Made by a program: the position numbers and the translations under genes. Positions 17,416 through 30,613 of a DNA stretch of 62,342 bases are shown here, in pieces (position 1 is the stretch's first letter; every line of letters starts with the position of its first letter). The notes below the pieces were generated by a model. The model saw only the letters and a list, made by a program, of their open reading frames with translations, was not told the DNA's origin and ran no database searches. Source of the stretch: Pseudomonadota bacterium (GTDB lineage Bacteria > Desulfobacterota > Binatia > Binatales > Binataceae); the NCBI GenBank assembly GCA_021324455.1, contig JAJPJA010000054.1:1-62342 (forward strand), written 5' to 3'.

Positions 17416-19308
17416 TCAGCCCTCCAGTGCACGCATGATCCGGGACTCGACCTCGCTGACCTTGAATGGACGGCCCTGAATCTTGTTACAGCCGACCGCG
17501 TCGATGAGGTAGTCGGCTCTGATCATCTTGAGCAATTGACCCATGTTCATTTCCGCCACCATCACCTTCTTGAACCGGCGCAGCACGTCGCCGAAGTCCG
17601 AGGGCAGCGGATTGAGATAGCGCAGATGCACGTGGGAGACGCTCTTGCCCTTGGCGCGCAGGTTGGTCACCGCTTCGCGCAGCGTACCGTAGGTGGAGCC
17701 CCATCCGACCAGCAACAGGTCGCCGCCCTGGGCGTCGCCGAAAACCTGGATCGGGGGAATTTCGCGGGCGATGCCGGCGATCTTGCGCGCGCGCAGCCGC
17801 ACCATCATCTCGTTGTTGGAGGGCGAATAGCTGACGTTGCCGGTCAGATGCTCGCTGGAGAGGCCGCCAATCCGATGCTCCAGTCCGGGCGTGCCCGGAA
17901 TCGCCCACGGACGCGAGAGCGTTTCCTCGTCGCGCAGGTAGGGCATGAAGCCGTTGGGATCGGTGCGGAACTCAACCTTGATCTCCGGCAGCTTGTCCGC
18001 ATCCGGCACCAGCCAGGGCTCGGCGCCGTTGGCCAGATGCCCGTCGGTCAGCAGGATGACCGGGGTCATGTACTTGATCGCGAGCCGTACCGCCTCGTAG
18101 GCGCAATCGAAGCAGTCCGCCGGCGTGGACGCGGCGATAATCGGAATCGGCGACTCGCCATGCCGCCCGTACATCGCCATCAGCAGGTCGGCCTGCTCGG
18201 GCTTGGTCGGCATCCCGGTGGACGGACCCGCGCGCTGGATGTCCGTAATTACCAGCGGCAGCTCAACCTTGACCGCCAGCCCGATCGCTTCGGCCTTGAG
18301 GTTCATCCCGGGGCCGGAGGTCGTGGTGATTCCGATCGAACCGCCGAAGGCGGCGCCGATTGCCGAAGCCACGCCCGCGATTTCGTCCTCAGCCTGGAAA
18401 GTGTAGATGGGGAAATTCTTGAAGCCCGACAACTCATGCAATACATCGCTGGCGGGGGTAATCGGATAGGAGCCCAGGAACAGCGGACGTCCGCTTTTCA
18501 CCGACGCCGCGACAAAGCCGAGCGCCGTCGCCGTATTGCCGGTGATGTTGCGGTAAAATCCCGGAGCGATCTCGGCCGGCTTGACTTCGTAGGCGCTGGC
18601 AAAAATCTCCGTGGTTTCGCCGTAATTGAATCCGGCCCGGAACGCACGCAGGTTCGCCTCCATCACATCGGGCGTCTTCTTGAACCTGCTCTCGATATAA
18701 TCGGTGACCGACTTGGTCGGGCGCTGGAACAGCCATGACAACAGTCCCAGCACGAAGAAGTTGCGGCATCGATTGACCGCGCGGGTGTTAAGGCCCAGTT
18801 CGCGCACCGCCGAAGTGGTCAGCTTGCTGACCTCGATTTCAAACACCTGGAACTTGTCCAGCGAATGGTCGGTGAGCGGGTTGCTGGTGTAGCCGGCTTT
18901 CTTGAGGTTGGCGTCGGTAAAGCCTTCCTTGTCGATAATCAGGACGCCGTTGGGCTTGAGGTCTTCGAGGTTCACCTTGAGGGCGGCCGGATTCATCGCC
19001 ACCAGCACCGAAGGCTCGTCGCCGGGAGTGAAGACCTGCTGGCTGGAGAAATTCAACTGAAATCCGCTGACGCCGGCCAGGGTTCCCGCAGGGGCCCGAA
19101 TCTCCGCCGGAAAATCGGGCAACGTCGCGATGTCGTTGCCCGCCAGCGCGGACTCGGTGGTGAATTGCATGCCGGCCAGTTGCATTCCATCGCCGGAGTC
19201 GCCGGCAAAGCGGATTACAAACTGGGGCCTGGTCTCGACCGGCTTGCGCCGGCCGGAAGCCCCGGAACCCTGCGCAATCTGTTGGGCCGTCTCAGGTGGT
19301 ACAGCCAT
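17416..19308 (-). CDS. korA: 2-oxoacid:ferredoxin oxidoreductase, fused gamma-alpha subunit
   Basis: 630 residues. The N-terminal third is the gamma domain (RFAGDSGDGMQLAG, APAGTLAGVSGFQLNFSS, about 30-215). The rest is the alpha domain: NTATALGFVAASVKSGRP, SYPITPASDVLHEL, TFQAEDEIAGVASAIGAA, TTTSGPGMNLKAEAIGLA and DIQRAGPSTGMPTKPEQAD. This two-subunit fusion is the KorAB type. The ribosome site AGGAG lies just before the ATG. It indicates low-potential ferredoxin metabolism in place of, or beside, the NAD-linked 2-oxoglutarate dehydrogenase; no electron acceptor genes are adjacent. Confidence 0.94.
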   Translation of the reverse strand: MAVPPETAQQIAQGSGASGRRKPVETRPQFVIRFAGDSGDGMQLAGMQFTTESALAGNDIATLPDFPAEIRAPAGTLAGVSGFQLNFSSQQVFTPGDEPSVLVAMNPAALKVNLEDLKPNGVLIIDKEGFTDANLKKAGYTSNPLTDHSLDKFQVFEIEVSKLTTSAVRELGLNTRAVNRCRNFFVLGLLSWLFQRPTKSVTDYIESRFKKTPDVMEANLRAFRAGFNYGETTEIFASAYEVKPAEIAPGFYRNITGNTATALGFVAASVKSGRPLFLGSYPITPASDVLHELSGFKNFPIYTFQAEDEIAGVASAIGAAFGGSIGITTTSGPGMNLKAEAIGLAVKVELPLVITDIQRAGPSTGMPTKPEQADLLMAMYGRHGESPIPIIAASTPADCFDCAYEAVRLAIKYMTPVILLTDGHLANGAEPWLVPDADKLPEIKVEFRTDPNGFMPYLRDEETLSRPWAIPGTPGLEHRIGGLSSEHLTGNVSYSPSNNEMMVRLRARKIAGIAREIPPIQVFGDAQGGDLLLVGWGSTYGTLREAVTNLRAKGKSVSHVHLRYLNPLPSDFGDVLRRFKKVMVAEMNMGQLLKMIRADYLIDAVGCNKIQGRPFKVSEVESRIMRALEG

Positions 19309-19409
19309 TTGGATCTGCTCTCCTCTTCAAAACGGGACGCTGACTATTGGTTGATTTGACGGGGGGCCATGGAAAGCTCCACCGGGCTCTTGGACAAGCA
19401 CGGCGAATG

Positions 19410-19422
19410 ACGTGGATCACGT
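19410..19422. promoter_or_regulatory. Palindromic candidate operator upstream of korAB
   Basis: ACGTG-GAT-CACGT is a perfect 5+5 inverted repeat about 100 bp upstream of the korA start, next to an AT-rich run (19423-19440) unusual for this DNA. Its position suits an operator or activator site for the kor operon. The binding protein is unknown. Confidence 0.35.
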
Positions 19423-19485
19423 AAATGAAATATATCTAATGGCAGCCCGCGATCAAAGGGGCCCCTCCGCGGCCGCCATTGGCGC

Positions 19486-19767
19486 TCAATGGACCTCGAA
19501 TCGATGCCATAATCCGGCATACTCCGACCACTGCTCCTCAACGTCGGCGACGCGCGCCGCGGGCGGCCCCTGATGCGCCCACGCCGCCAGCATCCCCAGA
19601 TTGCGGCGCGGTCCTTCCGCGCGAATCTCAACCGCTCCATCGGCCCGGTTGCGCACCCATCCGCTCAACCCCAGCGCGCGCGCCTCCTGCGCCGTCGCGG
19701 CGCGGAAGAACACACCCTGCACCCGGCCCCGGACGATGAGTCGAACTTGCGCCTTGTCGGCCGCCAT
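19486..19767 (-). CDS. acyP: Acylphosphatase
   Basis: About 93 residues, normal length. I take the ATG at 19767 (GGGAG site 7 bp upstream), 2 bp after the ligA stop; an in-frame TTG at 19773 would overlap. It hydrolyses acyl phosphates such as carbamoyl or acetyl phosphate. The catalytic Arg lies in [12 protein letters not shown] and the Asn in [17 protein letters not shown], both canonical. Last gene of the rhodanese-to-acyP operon. Confidence 0.93.
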   Translation of the reverse strand: MAADKAQVRLIVRGRVQGVFFRAATAQEARALGLSGWVRNRADGAVEIRAEGPRRNLGMLAAWAHQGPPAARVADVEEQWSEYAGLWHRFEVH

Positions 19768-19769
19768 CG

Positions 19770-22515
<2,746 letters not shown>

Positions 22516-22523
22516 CTGTAATC

Positions 22524-23153
22524 CTATTTGGAGTCCCTGCGGCGGCGCCCCCGCGAATCGATGCGCAGGCCGCGGTCCCACAGGAATTCATCCTCGCCCA
22601 GCCGTCTGGATATCCACCTGGATTGCACAAACAGATGGTCGCTGAGCCTGTTTATATAGATAACCACTGGATCGGCGATTTGCTCGTCGCGCTTGACCGC
22701 CCAGCAAACCCGCTCCGCCCGGCGGCATACGGTGCGCGCCAGGTGCAGAAAGGCGTTCAGCTTTCCGCCCCCCGGCAGGGTGAACGACTTCAGGTTCTCC
22801 AGCGCCTCGTTCATGCGGTCGATCTCGTGCTCGAGCTGTTCGACCTCGCCCTCGCCCATGTGATGCATCCCGTCGTACTCGACTTCGGGCGGGGTGGCCA
22901 GTTCGCTGCCGACGTCGAACAACTCGTTCTGGATGCGCCGCAGCATCCCGGCGTACCAGTTGTAATCCTCGCCCAAACGATCGCGAAAGTCGGGCAGGAA
23001 GGTGCGCACGATTCCGATAACCGAGTTGAGTTCGTCGATGGTGCCGTAGGCCTCCAGGCGTCCGCTTTCCTTGGGTACCCGCACGCCGCCCACCAGCGAC
23101 GTCATCCCCTTGTCGCCACCGCGCGTATAAATCTTGGTCAGCCGAATCGCCAT
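22524..23153 (-). CDS. pduO: Cob(I)alamin adenosyltransferase, PduO type
   Basis: 209 residues. It transfers the adenosyl group of ATP to cob(I)alamin, forming adenosylcobalamin. The N-terminal ATP motif KIYTRGGDKGMTSLVGG, then EAYGTIDELNSVIG, the helical FTLPGGGKLNAFLHLART, CRRAERVCW and the terminal YINRLSDHLFVQSRW are all PduO-type hallmarks. It ends 8 bp before the hydrolase gene and starts 10 bp after the rhodanese gene. No cobalamin riboswitch is seen. cobU lies 12 kb away on the same strand. Confidence 0.95.
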   Translation of the reverse strand: MAIRLTKIYTRGGDKGMTSLVGGVRVPKESGRLEAYGTIDELNSVIGIVRTFLPDFRDRLGEDYNWYAGMLRRIQNELFDVGSELATPPEVEYDGMHHMGEGEVEQLEHEIDRMNEALENLKSFTLPGGGKLNAFLHLARTVCRRAERVCWAVKRDEQIADPVVIYINRLSDHLFVQSRWISRRLGEDEFLWDRGLRIDSRGRRRRDSK

Positions 23154-23163
23154 CGGCGTGCGC

Positions 23164-23604
23164 TCACAGCCCGGCCTTGCGGCGTTGGCTCTGATAGGAG
23201 TTGTCGCCGACCTCGTTGGAAACCGGCAGACCCGCGTCGCGCCATCCGGGGACGATCACCTGTCCGCTCCGATCGCGCGCGCCGCCAAAGCCGCCGCGCA
23301 CGTTGGTCAGATCAGCGAAACCGGCCTCCTCGAGGATTTCGCAGGCGCGCTGCGAGCGTCCGCCCGCCATGCAGCCGACCACCAGTTGCCTGTCCCGGGG
23401 CAGCGCCTTTTGCGCGACCTGGAGGAAATCCTCATTCGGCTCCATCTGCCCCGGACCCTTGATGAACACCACCGGGATATTGATCGCTCCCGGCGGATGG
23501 CCCTGCGCGAATTCGCCTTCGGTCCTGACGTCGAGATAAATCGCGTCGGGATTGGCCGTGAGGATCTCATAAGCCTGCGGCGGTTCAACCTGCTTTATAG
23601 CCAT
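23164..23604 (-). CDS. Rhodanese-domain protein
   Basis: 146 residues, one rhodanese domain. IYLDVRTEGEFAQGHPPGA and the active-site loop VVGCMAGGRSQRAC, with the catalytic Cys near residue 78, are present, so a sulfurtransferase activity is plausible. AGGAG lies 8 bp before the ATG. First gene of a five-gene minus-strand operon with pduO, the metallo-hydrolase, ligA and acyP. Confidence 0.92.
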   Translation of the reverse strand: MAIKQVEPPQAYEILTANPDAIYLDVRTEGEFAQGHPPGAINIPVVFIKGPGQMEPNEDFLQVAQKALPRDRQLVVGCMAGGRSQRACEILEEAGFADLTNVRGGFGGARDRSGQVIVPGWRDAGLPVSNEVGDNSYQSQRRKAGL

Positions 23605-23758
23605 CAGCCAAGCTCCTGTTCGATATTGTTGCGGCCGTTAACAGTTCAGCCGCGGAACCAGCCTGCTCCCGTGGCTAAACGGCCCCTCCCTTGATTCCTA
23701 TACTTAAAGGAAACCGCCATCAAACAACAGGTTAGCGGCTCCCACCGGCCCAACTGGC

Positions 23759-24271
23759 TCAGGGCTGTGAACTGCCAAATCGCTCGAAATGAACCACCTC
23801 ACGGCGCGGCTTGAGCGGCTTGGGCTGGGGCGGATTGCCGTCCGCCGGATAGCCGAACGGCAGCACCGTTACGACGGCCAGATTGCCGGGCACGCCCAGG
23901 CGCTGCGCGATCGCGGCGGCGTCGAAGTTCCCTACCCAGCAGGTGCCCAGACCCATCGCCCAGCCCGCATTGGCCATGTTGCAGACCGCCTGCGCGCAGT
24001 CGGTATCGGCCCATCGCGCGTTGGAGGTGTCCTTGAGCACGACCACGGCGGCGGGCGCGTCGGCGACAAAACGTCCGGTGGTGCACAGTGCGCCCAGTTC
24101 CCGCAGCGTGTCGGGATTGCGTACGATGATAAACTGCCACGGCTGCAGGTTGCGCGCGCTCATCGCATGCCGCCCGGCGTCGACAATCCGCCTTAATTGT
24201 TCGAGTTCGACCGGCCGCCGCGCAAACTGCCGCACGACCTTTCTGGTCACCATAGCTTCCAATGCGTCCAT
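23759..24271 (-). CDS. Nitroreductase-family flavoprotein
   Basis: 170 residues from the ATG at 24271 (MDALEAMVTRKVVRQF), preceded by GGAG; an upstream in-frame ATG at 24316 is less likely. The FMN-binding pattern is present: RKVVRQFARRPVE, AMSARNLQPWQFIIV, ADTDCAQAVCNMANAGWAMG with GTCWVGNFD, and VTVLPFGYPAD. The family reduces nitro, quinone or enone compounds using NAD(P)H. Substrate unknown. Divergent from the redoxin gene. Confidence 0.9.
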   Translation of the reverse strand: MDALEAMVTRKVVRQFARRPVELEQLRRIVDAGRHAMSARNLQPWQFIIVRNPDTLRELGALCTTGRFVADAPAAVVVLKDTSNARWADTDCAQAVCNMANAGWAMGLGTCWVGNFDAAAIAQRLGVPGNLAVVTVLPFGYPADGNPPQPKPLKPRREVVHFERFGSSQP

Positions 24272-24490
24272 ACTCCGATCCTGACCGATCCAGCGCCCGG
24301 CGCAACCCTTAACCATGAGCCAGTCTTCGACGGATAAACTGGTTGCTTGAAGACGCGTTCGGATGATTGGTAAAAGAAGGTATGTCTAGCGGGAAAACAG
24401 AGCCGTGCTCGCCCGCAAAAGCGCGGCTTTCCTCACCAACCGACCGATCGGACCGGTCTACAGCATTATCCGCACGGAAAGTGGCACGCC

Positions 24491-24982
24491 ATGCCGGCAC
24501 TTGAAATCGGAACGATAGCGCCGCCGTTTCGGCTTGACGATCTCGACGGCAATTCCCGCTCGCTGGAGCAGATAAAACCGGGCGACCTGCTTCTGCTGGT
24601 GTTCTACCACAGCGAATGCCCCACCTGCGGCCTGTCGATGCCGTTTATCGGCAATCTGGCGCGCGCGGTGCGCTCGGAGCGGATGAAGATCTGGGGCGTC
24701 AGCCAGGACGCCCGCCATGAAACGCTGAAGTTCGCCGGCGTCAAGCGGCTGGAGATGCCCATACTGATGGACGCCGATCCCTACCCGCTGTCGCAGGCCT
24801 ACGGCCTCACCAACGTGCCCACGCTGTTTCTGATCGAGCCCGGCGGCCGGATCCTCGACCAATGCGTGGGCTTCACCAAAACCGATTTCATCCGCATCGC
24901 GCAGGCGGCGGCCGGCCACGCGCAGACCGCTGCGCCCGACATTTTCGCGGGCCAGGAAGTGCCCTCGATGGCCTATGGTTGA
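24491..24982 (+). CDS. Redoxin / TlpA-like thioredoxin-fold protein
   Basis: 163 residues, no signal peptide. EIGTIAPPFRLDDLDG opens the AhpC/TSA-Redoxin fold, with the CxxC site in YHSECPTCGLSMPF (Cys about 43 and 46), and cis-Pro in TNVPTLFLIEPGG. It is a probable cytoplasmic thiol peroxidase or disulfide reductase. CPTC is closer to TlpA/ResA-type than to a classic peroxiredoxin PxxxTxxC. Flanked by a divergent nitroreductase gene and a convergent small gene. Confidence 0.88.
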   Translation: MPALEIGTIAPPFRLDDLDGNSRSLEQIKPGDLLLLVFYHSECPTCGLSMPFIGNLARAVRSERMKIWGVSQDARHETLKFAGVKRLEMPILMDADPYPLSQAYGLTNVPTLFLIEPGGRILDQCVGFTKTDFIRIAQAAAGHAQTAAPDIFAGQEVPSMAYG

Positions 24983-25006
24983 GGGGCGAAAAACGCGGAC
25001 TGAGGT

Positions 25007-25282
25007 TCAGCTCCGCCGGTAAATCGCGAACTCCTCCGTCATCCGCTCGGCCCGCTCCTGCGCCGAGGAAATCCGCTGCGTGCGCAGGAAAAACTGGACC
25101 AGTTCCTCGTATCCGACCTGTCCTGTCGGTCCCACCACGTCAACCAGCTCCTGGATAAGGCTCGGAAACCGTTCGCTGGGGATGTAGTAGTGAGCCCAAC
25201 CGAAGTTGCAATGGCGCTGGAGAATCTTGGCGATCGACTTCTCCAGTAAGGCGCGATTCGCATTCCGGTCGCTGTCACTCAT
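25007..25282 (-). CDS. Hypothetical protein, 91 aa
   Basis: An AGGAG site precedes the ATG at 25282. The protein is soluble and helical with NFGWAHYYIPSERFPSLIQEL and VGYEELVQFFLRTQR. I do not recognise the family; there is no signal peptide or metal motif. It sits 46 bp downstream of the broken amidase gene on the same strand. Confidence 0.65.
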   Translation of the reverse strand: MSDSDRNANRALLEKSIAKILQRHCNFGWAHYYIPSERFPSLIQELVDVVGPTGQVGYEELVQFFLRTQRISSAQERAERMTEEFAIYRRS

Positions 25283-25328
25283 GACGACTCGCTGCTCCTG
25301 ATGCTTTCTGATCTGATTGGCAGCTAAC

Positions 25329-26222
25329 TTAGCGTGGCGCCGCTCTCTTTACCAGCTTGTCGTCGTCCTCGCCGCCCTCGGCCCAGATGATTTTGCGGTA
25401 GTCGAACTTGATGTCTTCAATCAGGTTGAACTTGATTATCTCGAAGTAGGGCGACAGGTCGAAATCGCGCGGCGTGATAAAGCCGGTCGGCACCCGCTGC
25501 AATACCCCGAAGCGGCGCGCGTCGGGCCGCCGGATCAGCCGGATCAGCCCGAAGCGATCCTGATCGCTCAGCGGCGGCTCCTTGAACTGCGGCACGATCG
25601 GAAACTTTACCTTGCTGAAAGCGTTGGCGATCATGCTGGAGCAAATCACGTGGGTGGGCACTCCGCTGCCGAACTCCAAAGCGGTGCGGCGCAGCCGGCG
25701 CGGTATCAGATGCACGGGCAGAAAGTAGCGCGCCAGATCGAAGATGTTTTTCAGATCGTAATTGTAGCCGACGTTGCCCAGCACTTCGTCCACCACCGCG
25801 GCGCAGTCGGTGCGCGAGAGGTTGAACGGCCGGCATACGCGGATATTGAAATCGCGATACTTGTGCAGCGGCGTCAGCACCACGCCTTCGTTCACCAGCG
25901 CCTCGACCAGCAGGTAATGCGCCTATTCGCCGAATTCATCGAGCAGCCGCTGCCGGGTCAGCGGGTCGCGCCGCAGCGGCTCGTCGCCGACATAGATGGC
26001 GGAATGCGACCACGAGCTCTGGGTCAGATACTTGATGCATTCGCTGATCCGCTCGTTGCCTTCCACCAACACCACATCGCCCTTGCGGATGTAGCGCTTG
26101 AGCCGGGCCATGTCGTTGGGAATCCGGGGCGTATCCTCGCTGAGCGGCTTGGTCAGGAGCTTGACCGCAAGATTGACCACCGCGCGCCTGAGACTGCTGA
26201 ACAGGTTGGTTCTCACTGCCAT
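25329..26222 (-). pseudogene. YiiX/C92-like permuted papain amidase gene split by an in-frame TAG
   Basis: Two frames, 26222 to 25923 and 25922 to 25329, are in the same register and separated only by a TAG at 25923-25925. The first part ends RLLDEFGE, the second resumes AHYLLVEALVNEGVVLTPL, as a continuous protein of about 297 residues. The permuted order is visible: His in SWSHSAIYVG before the stop and Cys in HVICSSMIANAF after it. Translation to the stop alone would lose the Cys. TAG is a normal stop for several neighbours (22524, 7035, 52218, 53784), so recoding is unlikely. It is probably a nonsense mutation or a sequence error (GAG to TAG). Start could also be the ATG at 26252. Confidence 0.8.
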
Positions 26223-26362
26223 AAAACCGCGCCGCCGCTCCAAGGCGGCCATACTACAAGCTTAGATCATGCCAGAGTATGAAAAACAGATTGCGAACGC
26301 GTTTTTTTCACGACCCGCCGGGCTGAGGATTCCCAAACGCCGGCGGACCAGCGGCATCGCCG

Positions 26363-27202
26363 CTATCCGATGGCGCAAACCGGCTCCGACGCTTCGCCCA
26401 ACAGCTCCCGGATGAAGCTGTGCACTTCGGCGCAGACGCGCTCCTTCTCCAAATCGACCGTGATTACGTGGTAGCTCTGCTCCAGCGTCACCAGACGTTT
26501 TTTGGCGCTGCCGAGGTTCGCCATCACGTACTCCACGTTCTTTTTGTATGGACAGACATGGTCCTGGCGGCTGTGCATCAACAGCACCGGCTGGGTCAGC
26601 CTGGCCAGCCGCGCACGCACCATCGAGGACAGCTCGACCAGGCTGAGGGGAGCGCTCAGCGGCATCAGGCGGGCGCTGGGATGCACCTGGCGGGCGGCGG
26701 CGTCATGGATATCGGCGCCGGCGCTGGCGCGCAGATAGACCATCGCCGCGCGCGGTCCCAGGCGCCTGATTGCCGCCAGTCCCGCGCGCTGCCAGAAAGG
26801 AAGAAAGAACGCCGGCGCCAGCATCACCACACCGCTTACCGCCTCGCCCTGGTCCAGCGCCAGCCGCGCCGCGAGAACGCCTCCGGCGGAAAGGCCCACC
26901 ACTACGATCGGGTCGCCGTAGGCGCGCAGCCGCTCGCAGCCGTCAACCACGCTTTCATACCAATGGTTATGATTGGTGGCACCCAGCTCTTCGGGCCCTC
27001 CCGCGTGCCCGGCCAGCCGCACCGCGAACACCCTGACGCCGGCCGCCGACAGCCGCTCGCCCAAAAACCGCATCTCGTACGGCGTGCCGGTCAACCCATG
27101 CACCAGCAAGGCGCTGACGCCGGAGCCGGGCAGAAAGAATTCCCGCGTATCTATGATGTTGGAAATGTCGGCTAATGGTGGAGGTTCGCTGTCAGGGTTC
27201 AT
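26363..27202 (-). CDS. Alpha/beta hydrolase (carboxylesterase/lysophospholipase type)
   Basis: 279 residues. Ser nucleophile in VVVGLSAGGVLAA (about residue 100), Asp in HSRQDHVCP (about 215), His in SYHVITVD (about 245); oxyanion loop LLVHGLTGTPYEM. It fits the carboxylesterase Est30-like family. Follows ppiD after 15 bp and probably shares its transcript. Substrate unknown. Confidence 0.88.
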   Translation of the reverse strand: MNPDSEPPPLADISNIIDTREFFLPGSGVSALLVHGLTGTPYEMRFLGERLSAAGVRVFAVRLAGHAGGPEELGATNHNHWYESVVDGCERLRAYGDPIVVVGLSAGGVLAARLALDQGEAVSGVVMLAPAFFLPFWQRAGLAAIRRLGPRAAMVYLRASAGADIHDAAARQVHPSARLMPLSAPLSLVELSSMVRARLARLTQPVLLMHSRQDHVCPYKKNVEYVMANLGSAKKRLVTLEQSYHVITVDLEKERVCAEVHSFIRELLGEASEPVCAIG

Positions 27203-27217
27203 CGGCCGCGGATTTCC

Positions 27218-29146
27218 TCACATGGATGATTCGACCGGCGCGGCGCCGCCGATAGCGCTGGTGTCGATCGAGATGGCGGCGTTGCGCTTGAGGCCGGCCA
27301 TAAAATTGTCCCACGCCTGGGCGCGCAGCGACTGCAGCAAGTCGGCTTTGAACGCCGGCGCCGCCTTGGTCCATTCTTCGTCGCTCGGCATCTGCCGGCT
27401 TAACACTTCGACAATGTAGTAGTTCCCGCTTTGGACCATCACGCGCGGAATCACGCCCGGCAGCGGGGTGACCGCGCCCACCGCCTGGGTAACCTCAGGA
27501 AAATCGCCGATCGTCGGAACCGTATTGCTGGAGCGGTCGAAGGGCTCGGTTTTGTGCACGGTCAGATGGTTAATCTCGGCGACCTTGTTGAAGTCGGCCG
27601 CGGTCTTGATCTGCTTGATCAGGCGGTCGGCGCGGTCGCGCGCCCGGGTTTCGGCCTCGCGCCGCACCAACTCGTCGCGCACCCGGTCCGCGATTTCCTT
27701 AAGCGGCGGGATATGGGCCGGTTGGCGATCCACCAGCTGAACCAGAAAGATGCCGCTCGCCTTGCCGTTGACCGTACCGATCTCTCCCATGCCCAGCTTG
27801 AAGACGGCCTGCGCGAAATCCGGATTGTTGCCCAGCCTGGGGATTGGCTCGCCGGCCGCGAAGGCCGGGGTGCTGACCAGGTCCAGACCGCGTTTTGCGG
27901 CCAGATCCGTAAGCCTGGCGCCGTTGAGCGCGGCGGCCAAATCCTCGCGCTGGTCCTCGATTGCAGCCCGCTTGCCGGCCCGCTCGCGCAGCAGTTCGAC
28001 GATTCTGGGCCGGGCCTGATCCAGGGTGTCGGTATGCGCCGGCTTGACTTCCTCAACCTCGATAATGTGGAAGCCGAATCGCGTCGCGACCACGCCGCTT
28101 AACTGCCCGGGCTTGAGTGCAAAGGCGGCGTCTTCAAATGGTTTGATCATCTGCCCGCGCTCGAAAAAACCGAGGTCGCCGCCGCGGTCGCGGGTGCCGG
28201 GATCGTCGGAATCCTGCGCGGCAAGCTTGGCGAAATCGGCGCCTTTTTTGAGCTGATCGAGGATCTTCTCAGCCTTGGCCCGGGCCTGCTGCCGGTCCTT
28301 TTCCGGCGCGTCGGGCGCCGCCGCTATCAGGATATGGCGGGCGCGCACCCGTTCAGGGTAGGTGAACAGGGTTTTGAGATTGCGCCGGTAGAAGTCGGCG
28401 ATCTCCTTGTCCGACGAATTGACCTTCTCGCCCAGCTTGATCGGGTCGTACAGGATGTAATCCACCTTGACCCGTTCGGGCTCGCGGAACATCTCGGCGT
28501 TCTGCCGGTAGAACTGCTCCAGCTGCTGCTGCGTGGGATGGATTTCGCTGATGAAATCGGTGGAGGGCACCTCGAGATACGCCACCGCCACCCGTTCATT
28601 GCGCTGATTGTAGATTTGGCGCGCCTGCGCGTCGCTGACGACCACCGCCTGGGCCACCATGTCGCGCAGCAGCTTCATGGTCAATTCGACCCGGGTCAGC
28701 TCCTCGAACTGCGGCGGCGTCATGTTGTTTTCGGCCAGCACCGCTTCGTAGTTCTGAACGTCGAAGCGGCCGTCGATTTGGAAGGCGCGTTCGGCGGCGA
28801 TGGTGCGGCGCAGCTCCTGGTTGCTGATTCGCAGACCCAGGCGGCGCGCCTCGCGCTGGCCCAGGCGCTCATTGATAATCTGGTCCAGCGCCTGTTCCTG
28901 CAGATTCATATGCTTGAGCAGTTCGGCCGCCTGCGGCCCGTACATGTTCTGGAAGCTGCGGCGCATCAGGTCAGCCTGGCGCTGGACTTCGTCGGCCAGG
29001 ATTTTCTGTCCGTCAACCGAGGCTACCGGTTTGACCTGGGAGAACAGGCCGTTGCCGATTCCCCAGAAAATGAACACGCCGGTGATGAGACCGAGCAGAA
29101 TCCGGATCCCCCACGAGTAGGCGTATTTTCGCATCGCGTTGAGCAT
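27218..29146 (-). CDS. ppiD: PpiD/SurA-type peptidyl-prolyl isomerase
   Basis: 642 residues from the ATG at 29146 (MLNAMRKYAYSWGIRI). One N-terminal membrane anchor (about 13-35, ILLGLITGVFIFWGIGN) puts the rest in the periplasm. The SurA-like N-domain (about 40-200) is followed by a parvulin domain beginning RVRARHILIA and including RDRGGDLGFFERGQMIKPF, and a second, weaker parvulin-like region. PpiD assists folding of exported outer-membrane proteins. Divergent from mreB across 346 bp. Confidence 0.93.
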   Translation of the reverse strand: MLNAMRKYAYSWGIRILLGLITGVFIFWGIGNGLFSQVKPVASVDGQKILADEVQRQADLMRRSFQNMYGPQAAELLKHMNLQEQALDQIINERLGQREARRLGLRISNQELRRTIAAERAFQIDGRFDVQNYEAVLAENNMTPPQFEELTRVELTMKLLRDMVAQAVVVSDAQARQIYNQRNERVAVAYLEVPSTDFISEIHPTQQQLEQFYRQNAEMFREPERVKVDYILYDPIKLGEKVNSSDKEIADFYRRNLKTLFTYPERVRARHILIAAAPDAPEKDRQQARAKAEKILDQLKKGADFAKLAAQDSDDPGTRDRGGDLGFFERGQMIKPFEDAAFALKPGQLSGVVATRFGFHIIEVEEVKPAHTDTLDQARPRIVELLRERAGKRAAIEDQREDLAAALNGARLTDLAAKRGLDLVSTPAFAAGEPIPRLGNNPDFAQAVFKLGMGEIGTVNGKASGIFLVQLVDRQPAHIPPLKEIADRVRDELVRREAETRARDRADRLIKQIKTAADFNKVAEINHLTVHKTEPFDRSSNTVPTIGDFPEVTQAVGAVTPLPGVIPRVMVQSGNYYIVEVLSRQMPSDEEWTKAAPAFKADLLQSLRAQAWDNFMAGLKRNAAISIDTSAIGGAAPVESSM

Positions 29147-30527
<1,381 letters not shown>

Positions 30528-30613
30528 GGCCCCACGGCCGGCGGCGCGTCTTTAACGACCGCACACCAATACCCGCGCAGGGAAAGGCGCGGCGCTGGCT
30601 GGCCGCGACGGTG

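Noticed and set aside
16492..18738. A 748-codon open frame on the plus strand
   Set aside because: Antisense of korB and korA, whose ferredoxin-oxidoreductase motifs are clear on the minus strand.
25923..25925. TAG as pyrrolysine or other recoded codon
   Set aside because: TAG serves as the normal stop of several genes in this window and no recoding element or tRNA gene is visible.
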